From Conus ventricosus (lineage: Eukaryota > Mollusca > Gastropoda > Neogastropoda > Conidae): 64,000 bases of DNA. The DNA is taken from positions 99,016,204 to 99,080,203 of the forward strand of contig CM031602.1 of assembly GCA_018398815.1 (NCBI GenBank). The letters run 5' to 3'. This document shows, piece by piece, positions 1-9,564 of this stretch (the first letter of the stretch is position 1; each line of letters starts with the position of its first letter). Position numbers and translations under genes: made by a program. The notes under the pieces were generated by a model. That model had not been told where the DNA came from. It was given only the letters and a program-made list of their open reading frames with translations, and searched no databases.

Positions 1-430
1 ATATGAAATTTGATATGCACTCAATGATATTTTATCTGTTTATAAGTTGTTGCAATTGTGATTTTGATAATGGCCCACACAATTTTCCTTTATTATGAGA
101 CATAATATCGTGTGTATCGTGTGTACTTTAAAACTTTTCAAGGAACATAAATTTGCATAAACATTTTATGTCTCAGTAATTAAATTATTTGATTTACAAT
201 GATTAGCGCCCATTCACAAGTCTTCTGTGAACTATACTTTGAATAAATCATCTAAACATAAAACCTACTCGTTAAAATCACTCATCCCACTCCCCTTCTG
301 TCTACCATCCCTTTTCTCCCCCCCCCCCCCCTACCTACCATTCTCTCTTCCTCATCGTCCTCTGATCTCTCTCTCTGTAGTTTTGTTTGTTTGTTTGTTT
401 GTAAGTTTCCTTCTGTTTTTACCATCCCCC
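1..430. other. AT-rich non-coding sequence with a pyrimidine-rich block
   Basis: I recognise no gene or repeat family here. The sequence is AT-rich to about 280, then becomes C/T-rich with a run of about 13 C near 319-331. The frame open across 227-451 is serine/proline/leucine-rich because of this composition and shows no domain, so I do not call it coding. Confidence 0.5.
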
Positions 431-439
431 ATCTCCTTA

Positions 440-613
440 GTGCTTTTATGAATCATTGTAGAATTAGATCACCATGTTGCTATGTTGAATTGTCAGTGTG
501 AATGATATATGTGCTGAAATAATGTATGCATGACAAGGACAGATTGTAAGACTAGGCTTTGGCCTAAAATCTCCATCCTTGTGTACATTAAAGATCAATC
601 AATCAATCAATCT
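440..613 (+). mobile_element. 3'-terminal fragment of a non-LTR retrotransposon
   Basis: The stretch ends in a short tandem AATC tail (about 593-612) directly after a sequence of 3'-UTR type, and runs into a (CT)n microsatellite. A short microsatellite-like tail in place of poly(A) is typical of CR1/L2/RTE-like LINE ends and of SINEs that borrow such tails. No coding part is visible. The family assignment is inference; it could instead be a SINE end. Confidence 0.4.
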
Positions 614-1182
614 CTCTCTCTCTCTCAAGCATGCAGATGCACACACTTGACAAGCATGCACACACTTAAACTTGGATTTTACTCCTTTCACCCTTTTCTT
701 CTGTTAATGTGCTGTACTAACATTGTCTCCACCAATGTTCTCCTTGCTGTTGATAGGTCTAGTTGTACTCTAGTCAAATCTGGTTACACTGGACTGATTT
801 TGTCATGTAAGTACCTTCAACTTCAGCAAAATCTGGCTTAGACTATCAATCAATCATAGAAAAACAAATGCATGTATTGATTAGTAATGACTATTTGTGA
901 ATCACATGCATGCACTGATGTAGTCCCGTGATTCTGTTTCTAGTCATAGTTCTCAGCATCAATGAAAGTGACAGATGACAAGATGAAGGCACTCTTTCAG
1001 TCTTTGCTAAAAATATTCACAATAAATGAAATGGAAGAAATAAAGGATTTAATGACCCCCCTCCCACCCCAACCCATCCCCAATGACAGCGATGCACAAC
1101 TTCCACTGGCTGGAGTATTTTCAGTTCACTGATCCAATGTGCAGTGATCACTTGGTGCCAGCAACTGAGCAAGTCTATATCT
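614..1182. other. Intergenic sequence, nothing recognised
   Basis: It contains a short (CT)n tract, AT-rich sequence and a C-rich segment near 1,057-1,080. The open frame at 530-841 begins inside the LINE tail and has no recognisable domain. Confidence 0.5.
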
Positions 1183-1576
1183 TTTTTTCTTTTTCTTTCT
1201 GCGTACGCAGGCTGATACTCCTGCAGACACTCCGTGTATAGCCAGGCAGGGGAGTTTTGTGTGTATGACCCTTTTTATCCGCCATTAAGGCAGCCATACT
1301 CATCTTCGGGGAAGGTGCATGCTATGTGTCACGTGTCATCCATACCAACGGCCAAACTGGCCTTCTCTTCCGAAAGTTGGTGATGGGATTTTACGTGTGT
1401 GCAAGATGTTATGCGTGCGTTCACACACGAACCTCGGTTTATAGTCTCATTCGAAGGACTGTATGGGGAATGGAGTCAGAACCAATGTTAACTCCGAGGG
1501 AAAAATCCCCTATACCGAATTCGAACCGCAACCCCAGGATCACGAGTGAAGCTTGGTAAAGTAGTCGGTATACCTC
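1183..1576 (-). mobile_element. tRNA-derived SINE, minus orientation
   Basis: Read on the minus strand, this begins with a tRNA-like head (about 1,576-1,500) carrying a clear RNA polymerase III B box (GGTTCGAATT type) and a degenerate A box. It continues with a body whose first part matches the SINE at 4,741 (the segment TTTTCCCTCGGAGTTAAC is shared) and ends in a GAAA-rich tail at 1,183-1,200. The body downstream of the shared part differs from the second SINE, so the two may be subfamilies. Mobilisation would depend on a partner LINE. Confidence 0.65.
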
Positions 1577-1578
1577 AC

Positions 1579-1797
1579 TCAATTCATTGGCACATAATTT
1601 AAGAGCTTGCCAGGAACGCCATCGGGACCAGTAGCTTTGTTTTCATTGATGTTGGTCAGTAACTTAAATACTCCTGCTTTGTTTACTTTGATGTTTTGCA
1701 TTTCAGGGAGTTTAGCATCATCCTTTAGTCTAACGTTAATTAAAGGTTTGGGATTTGAGAAAAACTGAACTACACGGCAACAGAACAAACACCAACC
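1579..1797 (-). pseudogene. LINE reverse transcriptase N-terminal fragment (inverted 5' piece)
   Basis: The minus-strand frame contains the motif NKATGPDGVPGKLLN, the conserved block at the start of the reverse transcriptase domain in CR1/L2/Jockey-like non-LTR retrotransposons (consensus K(A/S)(T/P)GPDG(I/V)P). About 70 codons are present, and the palm and catalytic aspartates are absent. It abuts, head to head, a plus-strand fragment of the RT C-terminal region, so both pieces probably come from one insertion with a 5' inversion. A decayed non-functional fragment; the assignment to a LINE is secure, the exact clade is not. Confidence 0.75.
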
Positions 1798-2425
1798 TGT
1801 GTACAAACTTCATGGACACACTTTGGAAGTTGTGACCTCAACCAAATACCTTGGGGTCATGATCCAAGACGACCAAAAATGGGGATCCCATATTGAGACG
1901 ATCACTGCAAAAGCCAGTAAAACCTCGGCTTCTTCGACGAAACCTCAAAATCGGAAACAAGAAGATGAAAGAAACTGCATACAAAACCCTTGTTCGATCG
2001 ATTGTTGAGTACGCGTCATGCGTTTGGGACCCCCACACCAGAAACGAGATCCAGGAGATTGAAAGATCAAGCGTAGAGCAGCCAGATGGGTCACACACAG
2101 CCACAGACCAACAACCAGTGTAGATGAAATCCTACGCTCTCTGAAGTGGCCCACATTAAAGAACGAAGACAAAATGCAAGACTGGAAATGATGTATAAAT
2201 TCCACCACAGTCTTGTTGACATCAATTCCAAATACCTGCTGGGAAATCCCAGACAGAAGAGTTCAAGAAAGAAACAACAGCTGCAGCTATGACATCCCAC
2301 AATGCAGGACAGATCTACCGCAAATTGTCATTCTTCCAAGGACCATCCCAGAGTGGAACTCATTACCAGAGGTTGTGTGACGGCGGAGACCCTGGACCGC
2401 TTCAGGTCCAGACTCGCCTAGAAAC
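1798..2425 (+). pseudogene. LINE reverse transcriptase thumb / 3' region, CR1/L2-like
   Basis: Across two frames joined by one frameshift, the plus strand encodes the post-catalytic thumb region of a non-LTR reverse transcriptase. Blocks visible are TKYLGVMIQDDQKW, LRRNLKIGNKK, AYKTLVRSIVEYASCVWDP and a terminal segment ending in a DRFRSRLA-type motif before a stop near 2,420. These are standard for CR1/L2/Jockey ORF2 C-termini. The catalytic (F/Y)ADD block is missing; the sequence starts just after it. C-rich low-complexity DNA follows (2,440-2,490). It is inactive, being 5'-truncated, rearranged and frameshifted. Confidence 0.8.
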
Positions 2426-3228
2426 GACAACATCCCAGCCCCCCCCCCCCCCCTGTACCCCCCTCCCGTGCCTCCCTCTGCACCCCCCCCCCCCCACTTC
2501 CTACTCATCACCACTACCTCCTCCCACACCACCCTTAAGCTGAAATCAAAATTATGTCTGACAAACACTGCGCAAATCTTCGCAAACCCCCAAGTATACG
2601 ACAGAGTCATCAGCATAATGATGTTGGTCGTGAACAGGAGAAGAAGAAAACTGATTGTTTAGTAAATTTGCTTTCCCTTCAGGGTCCTGTATTAGGTTAT
2701 TCTGGTTTGTTTCTCAGGTCTGGAATCCCATGTTGTCCTGTCTCTTACTCCTTAAATGTAAGACCATAATTTCTTGTTTTGATGATCACTGATGAAATCA
2801 TCGAATTAAACATAATTGGAGTGAGTAAGCCTACATTCTCTCTGACACCTTCTCTTAATATGTTTATACCTAACCAGTAATCTTTCAATACACTTTTTTT
2901 TTAATTTTGCACATTTTGCACATCGAGAAGTTAACAGAAAAATCCGAAAGGAAACACAAACTACGTATCGCCTTCCCTCTCTCTTTGCTTTTCGGTCGTA
3001 ATTCTTAACGGAAGACATTAACCAGTACACAAGGGAAACAACTAGGCTCGAAATTGACCAGGTGGGGTTCTAGTCTACAGTCACATATAAAGCACAAACT
3101 CTTACACGCTGGGTGGTCTGTTGAGTCCGAATATTTTTTAATTCTCCCCTTCGTTCTTTTCCTACTATTTTTTTCGTAATGCACTCACAATCATCAGGTT
3201 GATTTTTAAGGTACTGTATAGGCTTGCA

Positions 3229-3230
<2 letters not shown>
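2426..3230. other. C-rich low-complexity DNA then unassigned sequence
   Basis: Poly-C runs at about 2,440-2,454 and 2,479-2,493 are followed by ordinary AT-rich sequence. No domain, splice-bounded frame or repeat family is recognised. Confidence 0.5.
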
Positions 3231-3319
<89 letters not shown>

Positions 3320-3341
3320 CGAACGAACGAACGAACGAACA
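3231..3341. repeat. (GA)n microsatellite followed by (GAAC)n
   Basis: About 80 bp of uninterrupted GA dinucleotides pass directly into a (GAAC)n/(AACG)n tetranucleotide block (about seven units). The long serine/leucine frame on the minus strand is an artefact of this repeat. Confidence 0.95.
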
Positions 3342-3493
3342 AAATGTTGTTTAATGAGGGAAAAGAATAAGCACCAGTCAGTGGCTTTTTTCCATCCAGC
3401 CCTCAAACAATAAATACATGGTAGAAATCATTGCATCGAACTGCATATAACTCATAAACAACAATGAATACATGGCAATTTAGAATAAGAGAA

Positions 3494-3823
3494 TGCACAA
3501 TATAACTAGAGGAAGAGAGTGTGGGAGAGAGGGAGGGATGGAAAGCGACTCAAAGAGAGAGAGAGGTGGGGACTTGGAGACACAGAATAAAGAGACGGAG
3601 TCTCTGACACAAGGAGAGACAGAAGAAAAGGAAGAAGAAGAAGAAGCAGAAGAAGAAAGAAGAAGAAGAAGAAGAAGAAGAAGAAGAAGAAGAAGAAGAT
3701 GATGATGAAAAAGAAGACTAAGGAGAAGAGGAGGAGGAGGAAGGAGAAGCATATAAAAAATTGGCACATGACAACTACAATGAAGAAGAGTGGTAAACAT
3801 CAAGTCATGGAATGAAGGGGGGG

Positions 3824-3901
<78 letters not shown>

Positions 3902-3925
3902 AGAGAGAGAGAGAGAGAGAGGAGG
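3494..3925. repeat. Purine-rich block with (GAA)n and (GA)n microsatellites
   Basis: The plus strand is almost entirely purine: GA-rich to 3,625, a GAA trinucleotide array to about 3,700, a GAGGAG segment, then (GA)n at 3,830-3,921. Such polypurine/polypyrimidine tracts can form triplexes. All open frames in it are low-complexity Arg/Glu or Ser/Leu strings. Confidence 0.9.
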
Positions 3926-4003
3926 GGGGGTTAATCCAACCAACCAAACAATTTATCGATTTTTTCAAAATGGAGTGACTGACGGCGGAGAATGAAGCAA
4001 AAT

Positions 4004-4299
4004 TTGAAAGAGAGGGTGTTAGTTACCGCCCAATGACATTGACAAACAAAGCACATGACAAGACATGATGCATTTCAACCTCTTGGGTCTTCTTCAGGGG
4101 AAAAAAAAATCACATTTAACATTTAGGACAGTACAAACAAAGAACGAAAAATGACTCATCTGTTGTTGTCCATGTAGTGGGAGAATAGCCGGGGAGTGAA
4201 TAGCCGGAAGAAGACCCAAGAGGTTGAAATGCATTGTGTCTTGTCATGTGCTTGTTTGTCAATGTCATTGCGGTAACTAACACCCTCTCTTTCAAAATT
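4004..4299. repeat. Inverted repeat: two roughly 95-bp arms around a 100-bp spacer
   Basis: The arm at 4,004-4,099 matches the reverse complement of 4,203-4,299 nearly end to end. Both include the block AAGAAGACCCAAGAGGTTGA, then GCAT, GTCTTGTCATGTGC, a TTTGTCAATGTCATT segment and AACTAACACCCTCTCTTTC. The outward parts of the arms carry a hammerhead-like core also found at 16,0xx, 58,39x and 61,59x. The structure looks like two head-to-head copies of the end of a small retroelement, or a fold-back element. Confidence 0.85.
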
Positions 4300-4740
4300 T
4301 ATTATTGCGCGACCTTGGTCTTGGTGTCAATGTACTGCTGAAGGCCATGTCTTCCAAATCTGGTTAGAATGTTGTTGATTCTAGAAGTGATGTAGTGTTG
4401 ATATTGTTTAATAATGATGAATGATAACAGCAGACAAAGGGTTTGACCAAGTATTTTGTAAATAAATGCGTGACAGACCAAAAGTGGTGAGAGATGGTAG
4501 GGTTGGGAAAGGTTGGATGGTTGTGGAGTGGAGTATGGGTAAAAGAATAAAGATGGTGGATCCTACTCAGGCCAGGAACATAGAGGCGGAGCCCAGCCAG
4601 TTATATGTCATTTCTTTTATTTACATACAGGATGAAGCATGGTGAAGACAGTGCCTGAATGTAGCATTTACTGATTTCAGTAGCACGTTCAATGTTGTAG
4701 AGCATGGTCTTTTGTTCAATACCCTACTCACAAATAGGGG
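4300..4740. other. Unassigned AT-rich sequence
   Basis: No recognisable gene or repeat. The sequence just before the SINE (about 4,655-4,735) contains a weakly LINE-like segment (an FSNAF..V..G.LFNTL-type reading), which is too short to call. Confidence 0.4.
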
Positions 4741-5085
4741 GGCCGGATAGCTCAGTTGGTAGAGCGCCGGACTCGTGATCCTGGGGTTGCGGGTTCGAAT
4801 TTCGGTATAGGGGGATTTTTCCCTCGGAGTTAACATTGGTTCTGACTCATTCCCCATATAGTCGTTCGGATGGGACTATAAACCGAGGTCTAGTCTGTGT
4901 CACATGCACTAAGATCATTACACGGACTCTAAAAATCCCGATGCTCATGTCCTATAGACGGGTGAGTAAGACGGCTACACGAAAATACACAATGCATGCA
5001 ACCTGTGTGCCAGAATAGTCTACGTGAAGGACTGTGGGCACGGGGCAGGTTAAACATCCCATCTGGAAGAAGAAGAAGAAGGAAA
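4741..5085 (+). mobile_element. tRNA-derived SINE
   Basis: It starts with a tRNA-like head: an A box (TAGCTCAGTTGGTAGAG) at about 4,748-4,764, a possible anticodon loop CTCGTGA, and a B box (GGTTCGAATTT) at about 4,792. The following body shares its first 80 bp with the SINE at 1,183-1,576. It ends in a (GAA)n tail at about 5,066-5,082. The head alone could be read as a tRNA gene, but the acceptor stem does not close cleanly and the appended body and tail identify a SINE. Confidence 0.75.
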
Positions 5086-5151
5086 TGGTGTTAAAAATTA
5101 ATGGTATATTGTTTAACATTTTGAGAAGTATGTACACCATGATTAAATCAT

Positions 5152-5385
5152 ATGTTGATATTAGATGTGGTGACTCTTAGATATATTAGATGTGGTGACT
5201 CTTACACTGGTTATTTTGAATGTTTGCAAGTTCTGAAGCAGGGTTTGTATCTTAGTCCTACCTTATTTTCTATATGTATTAACAGACTCGCACATGACAA
5301 TGTTTTCATGGGCAAGCAAGCAAAACAATTCATTCCTGGTGATGTGGACATTTTCATACTGATGTGTGCTGATATATATAAATGT
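5152..5385 (+). pseudogene. LINE reverse transcriptase palm fragment
   Basis: The frame contains LKQGLYLSPTLFSICINRLA, the RT block G(L/V)(R/K)QG..LSP.LF...IN.L, followed about 30 residues later by MCADI in the position of the catalytic (Y/F)ADD(I) block, where the second Asp region is damaged. About 75 residues of a non-LTR reverse transcriptase remain. Flanks are unrelated (a 20-bp direct repeat on the 5' side, a minisatellite on the 3' side). A dead fragment; clade uncertain (RTE- or CR1-like). Confidence 0.7.
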
Positions 5386-5700
5386 AGAAAATGCCTCAAC
5401 AAATCAACAATAACACAAAATGTAGCAAGTGCCTCGACAAATCAATAATAACAACTAAATGTAGTAAATGCCTCGACAAATCATAATAACAACTCATTAT
5501 ACAAAATGCCTCGACAAATCAACAATACAAACTAAATTGTAGCAAATGCCTTGACAAAACAATAACAACTAAATGTAACAAATGCTCGACAAATCAACAA
5601 TAACAAATGATTATAGCAAATGCCTCAACAAATCAACAATACAAACTAAATGTAGCAAATACCTCGACAAATCAACAATAAGAGCTATTAAACAATATGC
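5378..5700. repeat. Minisatellite, unit about 38-40 bp
   Basis: About eight degenerate copies of a unit containing ATGCCTCGACAAATCAACAA followed by TAACAACTAAATGTAGCAA. Single-base indels break every frame. The array starts inside the end of the LINE fragment, so the repeat may have expanded from the element or its target. Confidence 0.9.
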
Positions 5701-6700
5701 AACAATGAACAAATCAGCTCAGAAACACAACAGTAACGACAAGAAAACATCACACAACAATCAACAAAACAGTTCAAGAAAATAACAACAACCCAACAAC
5801 AACAACAACAAAAACAGGCAGACAAAACAAAAAATAACTTTCCCGGTATGAATAACGAAAAATTACAAAAAAACCCACCCCCCCACATTACATATCAACC
5901 AAAAGCAACAAGAGCAATGAAGTGTTTTCCCTACACTAAGAGAAAACATTGCTGTATGATGATGCTCTTTTTATGATTTTCCAGGATTTATTGTAGCTTG
6001 TTTTTCCCGTCTTTAAGTTTCCAGGTATATTTGCTCAGTTCTGTTTGGTTTTTGTATTTTCTTTATTAAAGGGACTGTTTGTGGTTTGCTATTGGTTTTG
6101 AAGTGGTTTTCAGTGACCCCTATGTATGTTTTTTTTCTTTTTTGATTGTCACAGTACCCTGGTATACAATGTTGTTGTGAAGACATTATTGTCTAGTGGG
6201 CACTGCTCTTTTCTGGTGCAATTGCAAGATTTCCTTTCTTCCCCCTTCTTTGCCGTGTTGATTTCTTTTTGTTGGATGCTTTCAATTAGGTTTTTGAGGT
6301 TGGGCATACATGAGTACGATAGTTGACAGTGTTTTTGTTAAATTTTTTGGCAGTTTGTTTCTTTTGGAAATGAAGTTGTTTGGATTTTGAAGAATTCTTT
6401 CCCTATGTTTTTTTTGAGTCCCCCGTCGTATGGGGGGTTATACCATATGATTTTTTTTTCCTATTTTTCTTGCTTTTATTTGTGTTGTTGTCTGAAAATG
6501 GTTAATACTATGCAAACCACACTTAGCAACTTTAAACACTAAAAGAAATAGTAAACAACTGCAGGATAAGTGGAAATCGTTGTTAGTGAACACGATCAAA
6601 CAAAAAACTGAAAGCCCCAAAAAACACGTGCAGCCAACCCGCACGTGCAACAACCGCAAACGTGAGCCCCACGCTATATAACATCGGCGGTGGGCAAACC
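5701..6700. other. AT-rich non-coding sequence
   Basis: It holds CAA-rich sequence to about 5,830, then T-rich sequence with many short frames and no domain. From 6,600 the sequence has higher GC and leads into the ribozyme candidate, so 6,600-6,840 may be the end of a retroelement. Confidence 0.45.
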
Positions 6701-6710
6701 AAAAGCCATC

Positions 6711-6747
6711 CTGATGACAGCGCAAGGCGCTGGAACAAATTTGTAGA
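6711..6747 (+). ncRNA. Hammerhead-ribozyme-like motif, family A
   Basis: The order of parts matches a hammerhead core: CTGATGA, a perfect 6-bp hairpin (CAGCGC, AAG, GCGCTG), then GAAC where GAAA is expected, then a self-complementary ACAAATTTGT segment in the place of stem III. The copy at 41,116 has GAAA and a GTC cleavage-type triplet after the same palindrome. Hammerheads of this type are known from Penelope-like retroelements and retrozymes. This copy has a core mutation and is probably inactive. Both copies sit beside (TA)n tracts. Confidence 0.45.
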
Positions 6748-6836
6748 GATTCCTTTTAAACCCTTATTTTAACAACTTTTGCTCCCAAGGGGGTTGAGCG
6801 CTTTGGAATCGTTTTGGGTATTTTAACTACATTGAT

Positions 6837-6844
6837 CTATATAT

Positions 6845-6894
<50 letters not shown>

Positions 6895-6926
6895 TATATA
6901 TTATATATATATATATTATAAAACTC

Positions 6927-6961
<35 letters not shown>

Positions 6962-7030
6962 TTTCTCTCTCTCTTCCTCTCTTCTCTCTCTCTCTCTCTT
7001 TTTTTTATATATTTTATATATATATATATA
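6837..7030. repeat. (TA)n, (TGTC)n and (TC)n compound microsatellite
   Basis: (TA)n to about 6,925 is followed by seven TGTC units, a TC-rich tract with T runs and a second short (TA)n stretch. It has no coding value. Confidence 0.95.
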
Positions 7031-7767
7031 TTTATATGCCTCTATCCTAACGCTCATGATATAAAAACATCAAACATCTCGTGTCTGTGGTTAAAAAAAA
7101 AAATATCCCAAAAAATGTAAACCTTCTGTCTTGTATAAGAATATAAAAATTTGCTGTTCTTCAGCAAAACAGGGGTTCGTTGTACAGCATTCAGGAAAAA
7201 TACTCAACAAGCTGCTGCAAAAGTTTATTCTTACAGTTTCTGCAGTTGTCTTTGTGAGAGACTTGAAGACATGGTATTCAGAAAGGCTTGTACCAGTTTG
7301 TCCATTAATCATACGCAGGAAGTGTTCCCTCAGCACACCAGAAAATTGTCAGGCTGGAAGGAACAAGGTGGTAATAATCAAAGGCTTCACAATCACAGCG
7401 ACAACCCAACATCTGATTCATCCACTACACAAAGTGGTGTTACACAAATTCATAGGCACTAACAACAATTTAAAATGGGGACTTTCTCTAAAATCTTAAA
7501 ACTTGATCTAAATTATAAAAAAAAACCCTCAGGCATCATTAACAGGGTTTACGTGAGGATCTCAAAAACTGGAATCCTGAAATTCAAAGAAGATCCTTGA
7601 TTTACAGCGCTCTGCTTAACATAAAGACACTTAGCTTGAATTCATACACTCGGGACAAAGGGTAGTTAACCACCATCAATACCCCTGCATAATTTGCACC
7701 CTAGTCTCAGTGAGTTATTCTATGGAAGCTTGGAAACCCAAATCCTGCTCAAGTGTACGATTGCAAG
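7031..7767. other. Unassigned sequence
   Basis: Frames of 80-122 codons occur on both strands (for example 7,131-7,499 plus) but overlap each other and carry no recognisable domain or splice context. I treat them as chance openings in AT-rich DNA. Confidence 0.4.
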
Positions 7768-7804
7768 AGGACTGTGTGTGTGCATGTGTGTGTGTGTGTG
7801 TGTG

Positions 7805-7837
<33 letters not shown>

Positions 7838-7890
7838 GTGTGTGTGTGTGTTTTGTGTTGTGTGTGTGTTTTGTGTGTGTGTGTGTGTGA
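7768..7890. repeat. (TG)n microsatellite
   Basis: About 120 bp of TG dinucleotides with TGTTG interruptions, followed by an A-rich segment at 7,930-7,982. The Cys/Val frames across it are artefacts. Confidence 0.95.
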
Positions 7891-8339
7891 TATTCATATG
7901 ATGGAAAAGTTGATTTTTTTCCTAACTTACAAAAACAAAACAAAAAAAACAAAACAAAAACAAAAAAAACAAAAAAAAAACAGAACTGACTTTTCAATCC
8001 ATGGTTATTCATTTGTTATGTGAGAATGATTTACCACATTCCAGCTGTGACAAAGCATTTTGTTTCAGTTGCTTTATGGTAATGAAGTCACCTTTTAAAA
8101 ACATTTTTGCTGAGACCAGATCATTTCTGCATAGTCAGAATACTTTTACTTCCGTCACATGTTTTGATTGAATTAAAAAAGACAAAGTGTTTCAACCACA
8201 AGGGCCATGGCAAGTATAGGAATTATGTATGTACATATATGTACATTTGCCCTGTGTGATGAAACTGTGATTTAAGTGACATCCACTCAAGTTTGGGACA
8301 TGAAATTCAGCTTGCATTTGGAGCAAAACCATGAGACAA

Positions 8340-8625
8340 AAAGACGAGCAACAGAGAGAATAAAGGGGGAAGGGAGGGAGAGAGAGAGAGAGAGAGAGGA
8401 GGGGGAAAGAGAGAAAAAGGAGAGAGAGAGAGAGATGAAGAGAAGAGAGAGGAGAGAAGAGCGAGGGAGAAAGGACAGAGAGGGAGAGGGAGACAGAGAG
8501 AGAGAGGGAGAGAGGGGAGAGAGAGAGAGAGAAGAGAAGGAGAGAGAGGAGAAGGACAGAAGACAGACAGACAGCCCCAGAGGGGGGGAGGGAGGGAAGG
8601 GGGGAGGGAGAAAAGAGAGGAAATA
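8340..8625. repeat. (GA)n-rich tract in the 3' flank of the terminal exon
   Basis: This is a purine-rich run of GA repeats with interruptions, matching the (CT)n tract at 60,610-60,845 in the right arm. It lies just downstream of the stop codon of the minus-strand exon and so would be 3'-UTR if that copy were transcribed. Confidence 0.9.
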
Positions 8626-8684
8626 CACAGTATATTTGTAAGAAAACCATGTTCCTTGGTGTGCCTTGCAGAAACACAGACTTT

Positions 8685-8869
8685 TCACTTCTTTTTGGTT
8701 TCTGCAGCCATCTTGGTGAAGTCGAGGCCGGCATACTCTGTGAATTCACGCTCAGGGGCTGGTTCCTTCCCCTTTGTCGCTGTCTTTCTGTGAAGGCCAC
8801 GGTGGTGTAGACCAGTCGTCGATTGACCGTGTGAGAGCCGTCGTCGTCCTGTGCACCCCGTGGAACCTC
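8685..8869 (-). pseudogene. Frameshifted copy of the ITIM-tail terminal exon
   Basis: This is the inverted copy of the exon at 60,350-60,538. It keeps the acceptor AG, the DDDGSHTVN start, the LVYTTVAF motif and the final lysine-rich end with TGA, but is 185 nt instead of 189. A 3-nt loss lies after the GSHTVN codons and a 1-nt loss inside the basic segment that follows LVYTTVAFTERQ. The single-base loss shifts the frame before the second tyrosine motif (EYAGLDF), so this copy would lose it. It may be a pseudogene copy, an allele, or a sequencing error at a G-rich site. Confidence 0.65.
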
Positions 8870-9095
8870 CTGAAAGGGAAAGGATAAAATCACGTGCTTA
8901 TTATCGTGTGTCCTGTGCACCCTGTGGAACCCCCTGCAAGGAAGGATAAAATCACAGTGTTTATTATCGTCGTCGTCCTGTGCAGCCTGAACCTCCTGCA
9001 AGGAAGGATAAAATCACAGTGCTTATTATCGTCGTCGTCCTGTGCAGCTTGAACCTCCTGCAAGGAAGGATAAATCACAGTGCTTATTATCTCAC
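8870..9095 (-). repeat. Tandem array of duplicated 3' splice acceptors, left arm
   Basis: Read on the minus strand, four copies of a unit of about 62-65 bp precede the exon. Each contains ATAATAAGCACTGTGATTTT, a pyrimidine tract ending CCTTCCTTGCAG and the exon start GAGGTTC. The right arm has three copies. The copy nearest the exon has a modified tract ending TTTCAG. Confidence 0.85.
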
Positions 9096-9340
9096 ACCCA
9101 CCCACATACACACTAACATACAAACACACAGTCAAGTATGTACGCACAACGCACTGCACACAAACACATATACATACAGGGGAGAGAGAGAGAGAGAGTG
9201 AGGAGGGGAGAGAGAAGAGGGAGAGAGGAGGGGAGAGAGAGAGAGAGAGAGAGGGGGAAAAGAGGAGAGAGAGAGAAGCAGAGACACACAGACAAAGACA
9301 GACAGACAAAGACAGACAGAGATACTGATAACTGAAGAAG
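9096..9340. repeat. (CA)- and (GA)n-rich tract
   Basis: CA-rich sequence, then (GA)n at 9,181-9,275 and a CAGA/GACA tetranucleotide stretch. The corresponding right-arm tract is at about 59,965-60,180. Confidence 0.9.
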
Positions 9341-9564
9341 AAGAATTTAGAAATTACAGGCTGAATGCGGAAAAAACTAATATGATAATAGGAACCTGTA
9401 GTACATACATGTGGGTTGATGAACCACGTATGTATTGCCATGCACACGAACCTCCAGGTAATACCCCCAGTTTTAACCTAAGTCATAGATAGTTCTGTGT
9501 AACTTTATATGTTTCCATGGCCTTACACGCACCACAAAACCTGGCTCTGGTCCTTTCTGGCCTG

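Noticed and set aside
3480..3978. Long Ser/Leu and Arg/Glu open frames on both strands
   Set aside because: They are produced by (GA)n and (GAA)n microsatellites; no non-repeat domain or start context.
4741..4812. A functional tRNA gene (apparent CGT anticodon)
   Set aside because: A and B boxes are good but the acceptor stem does not pair properly, and the unit continues into a SINE body and tail shared with a second copy.
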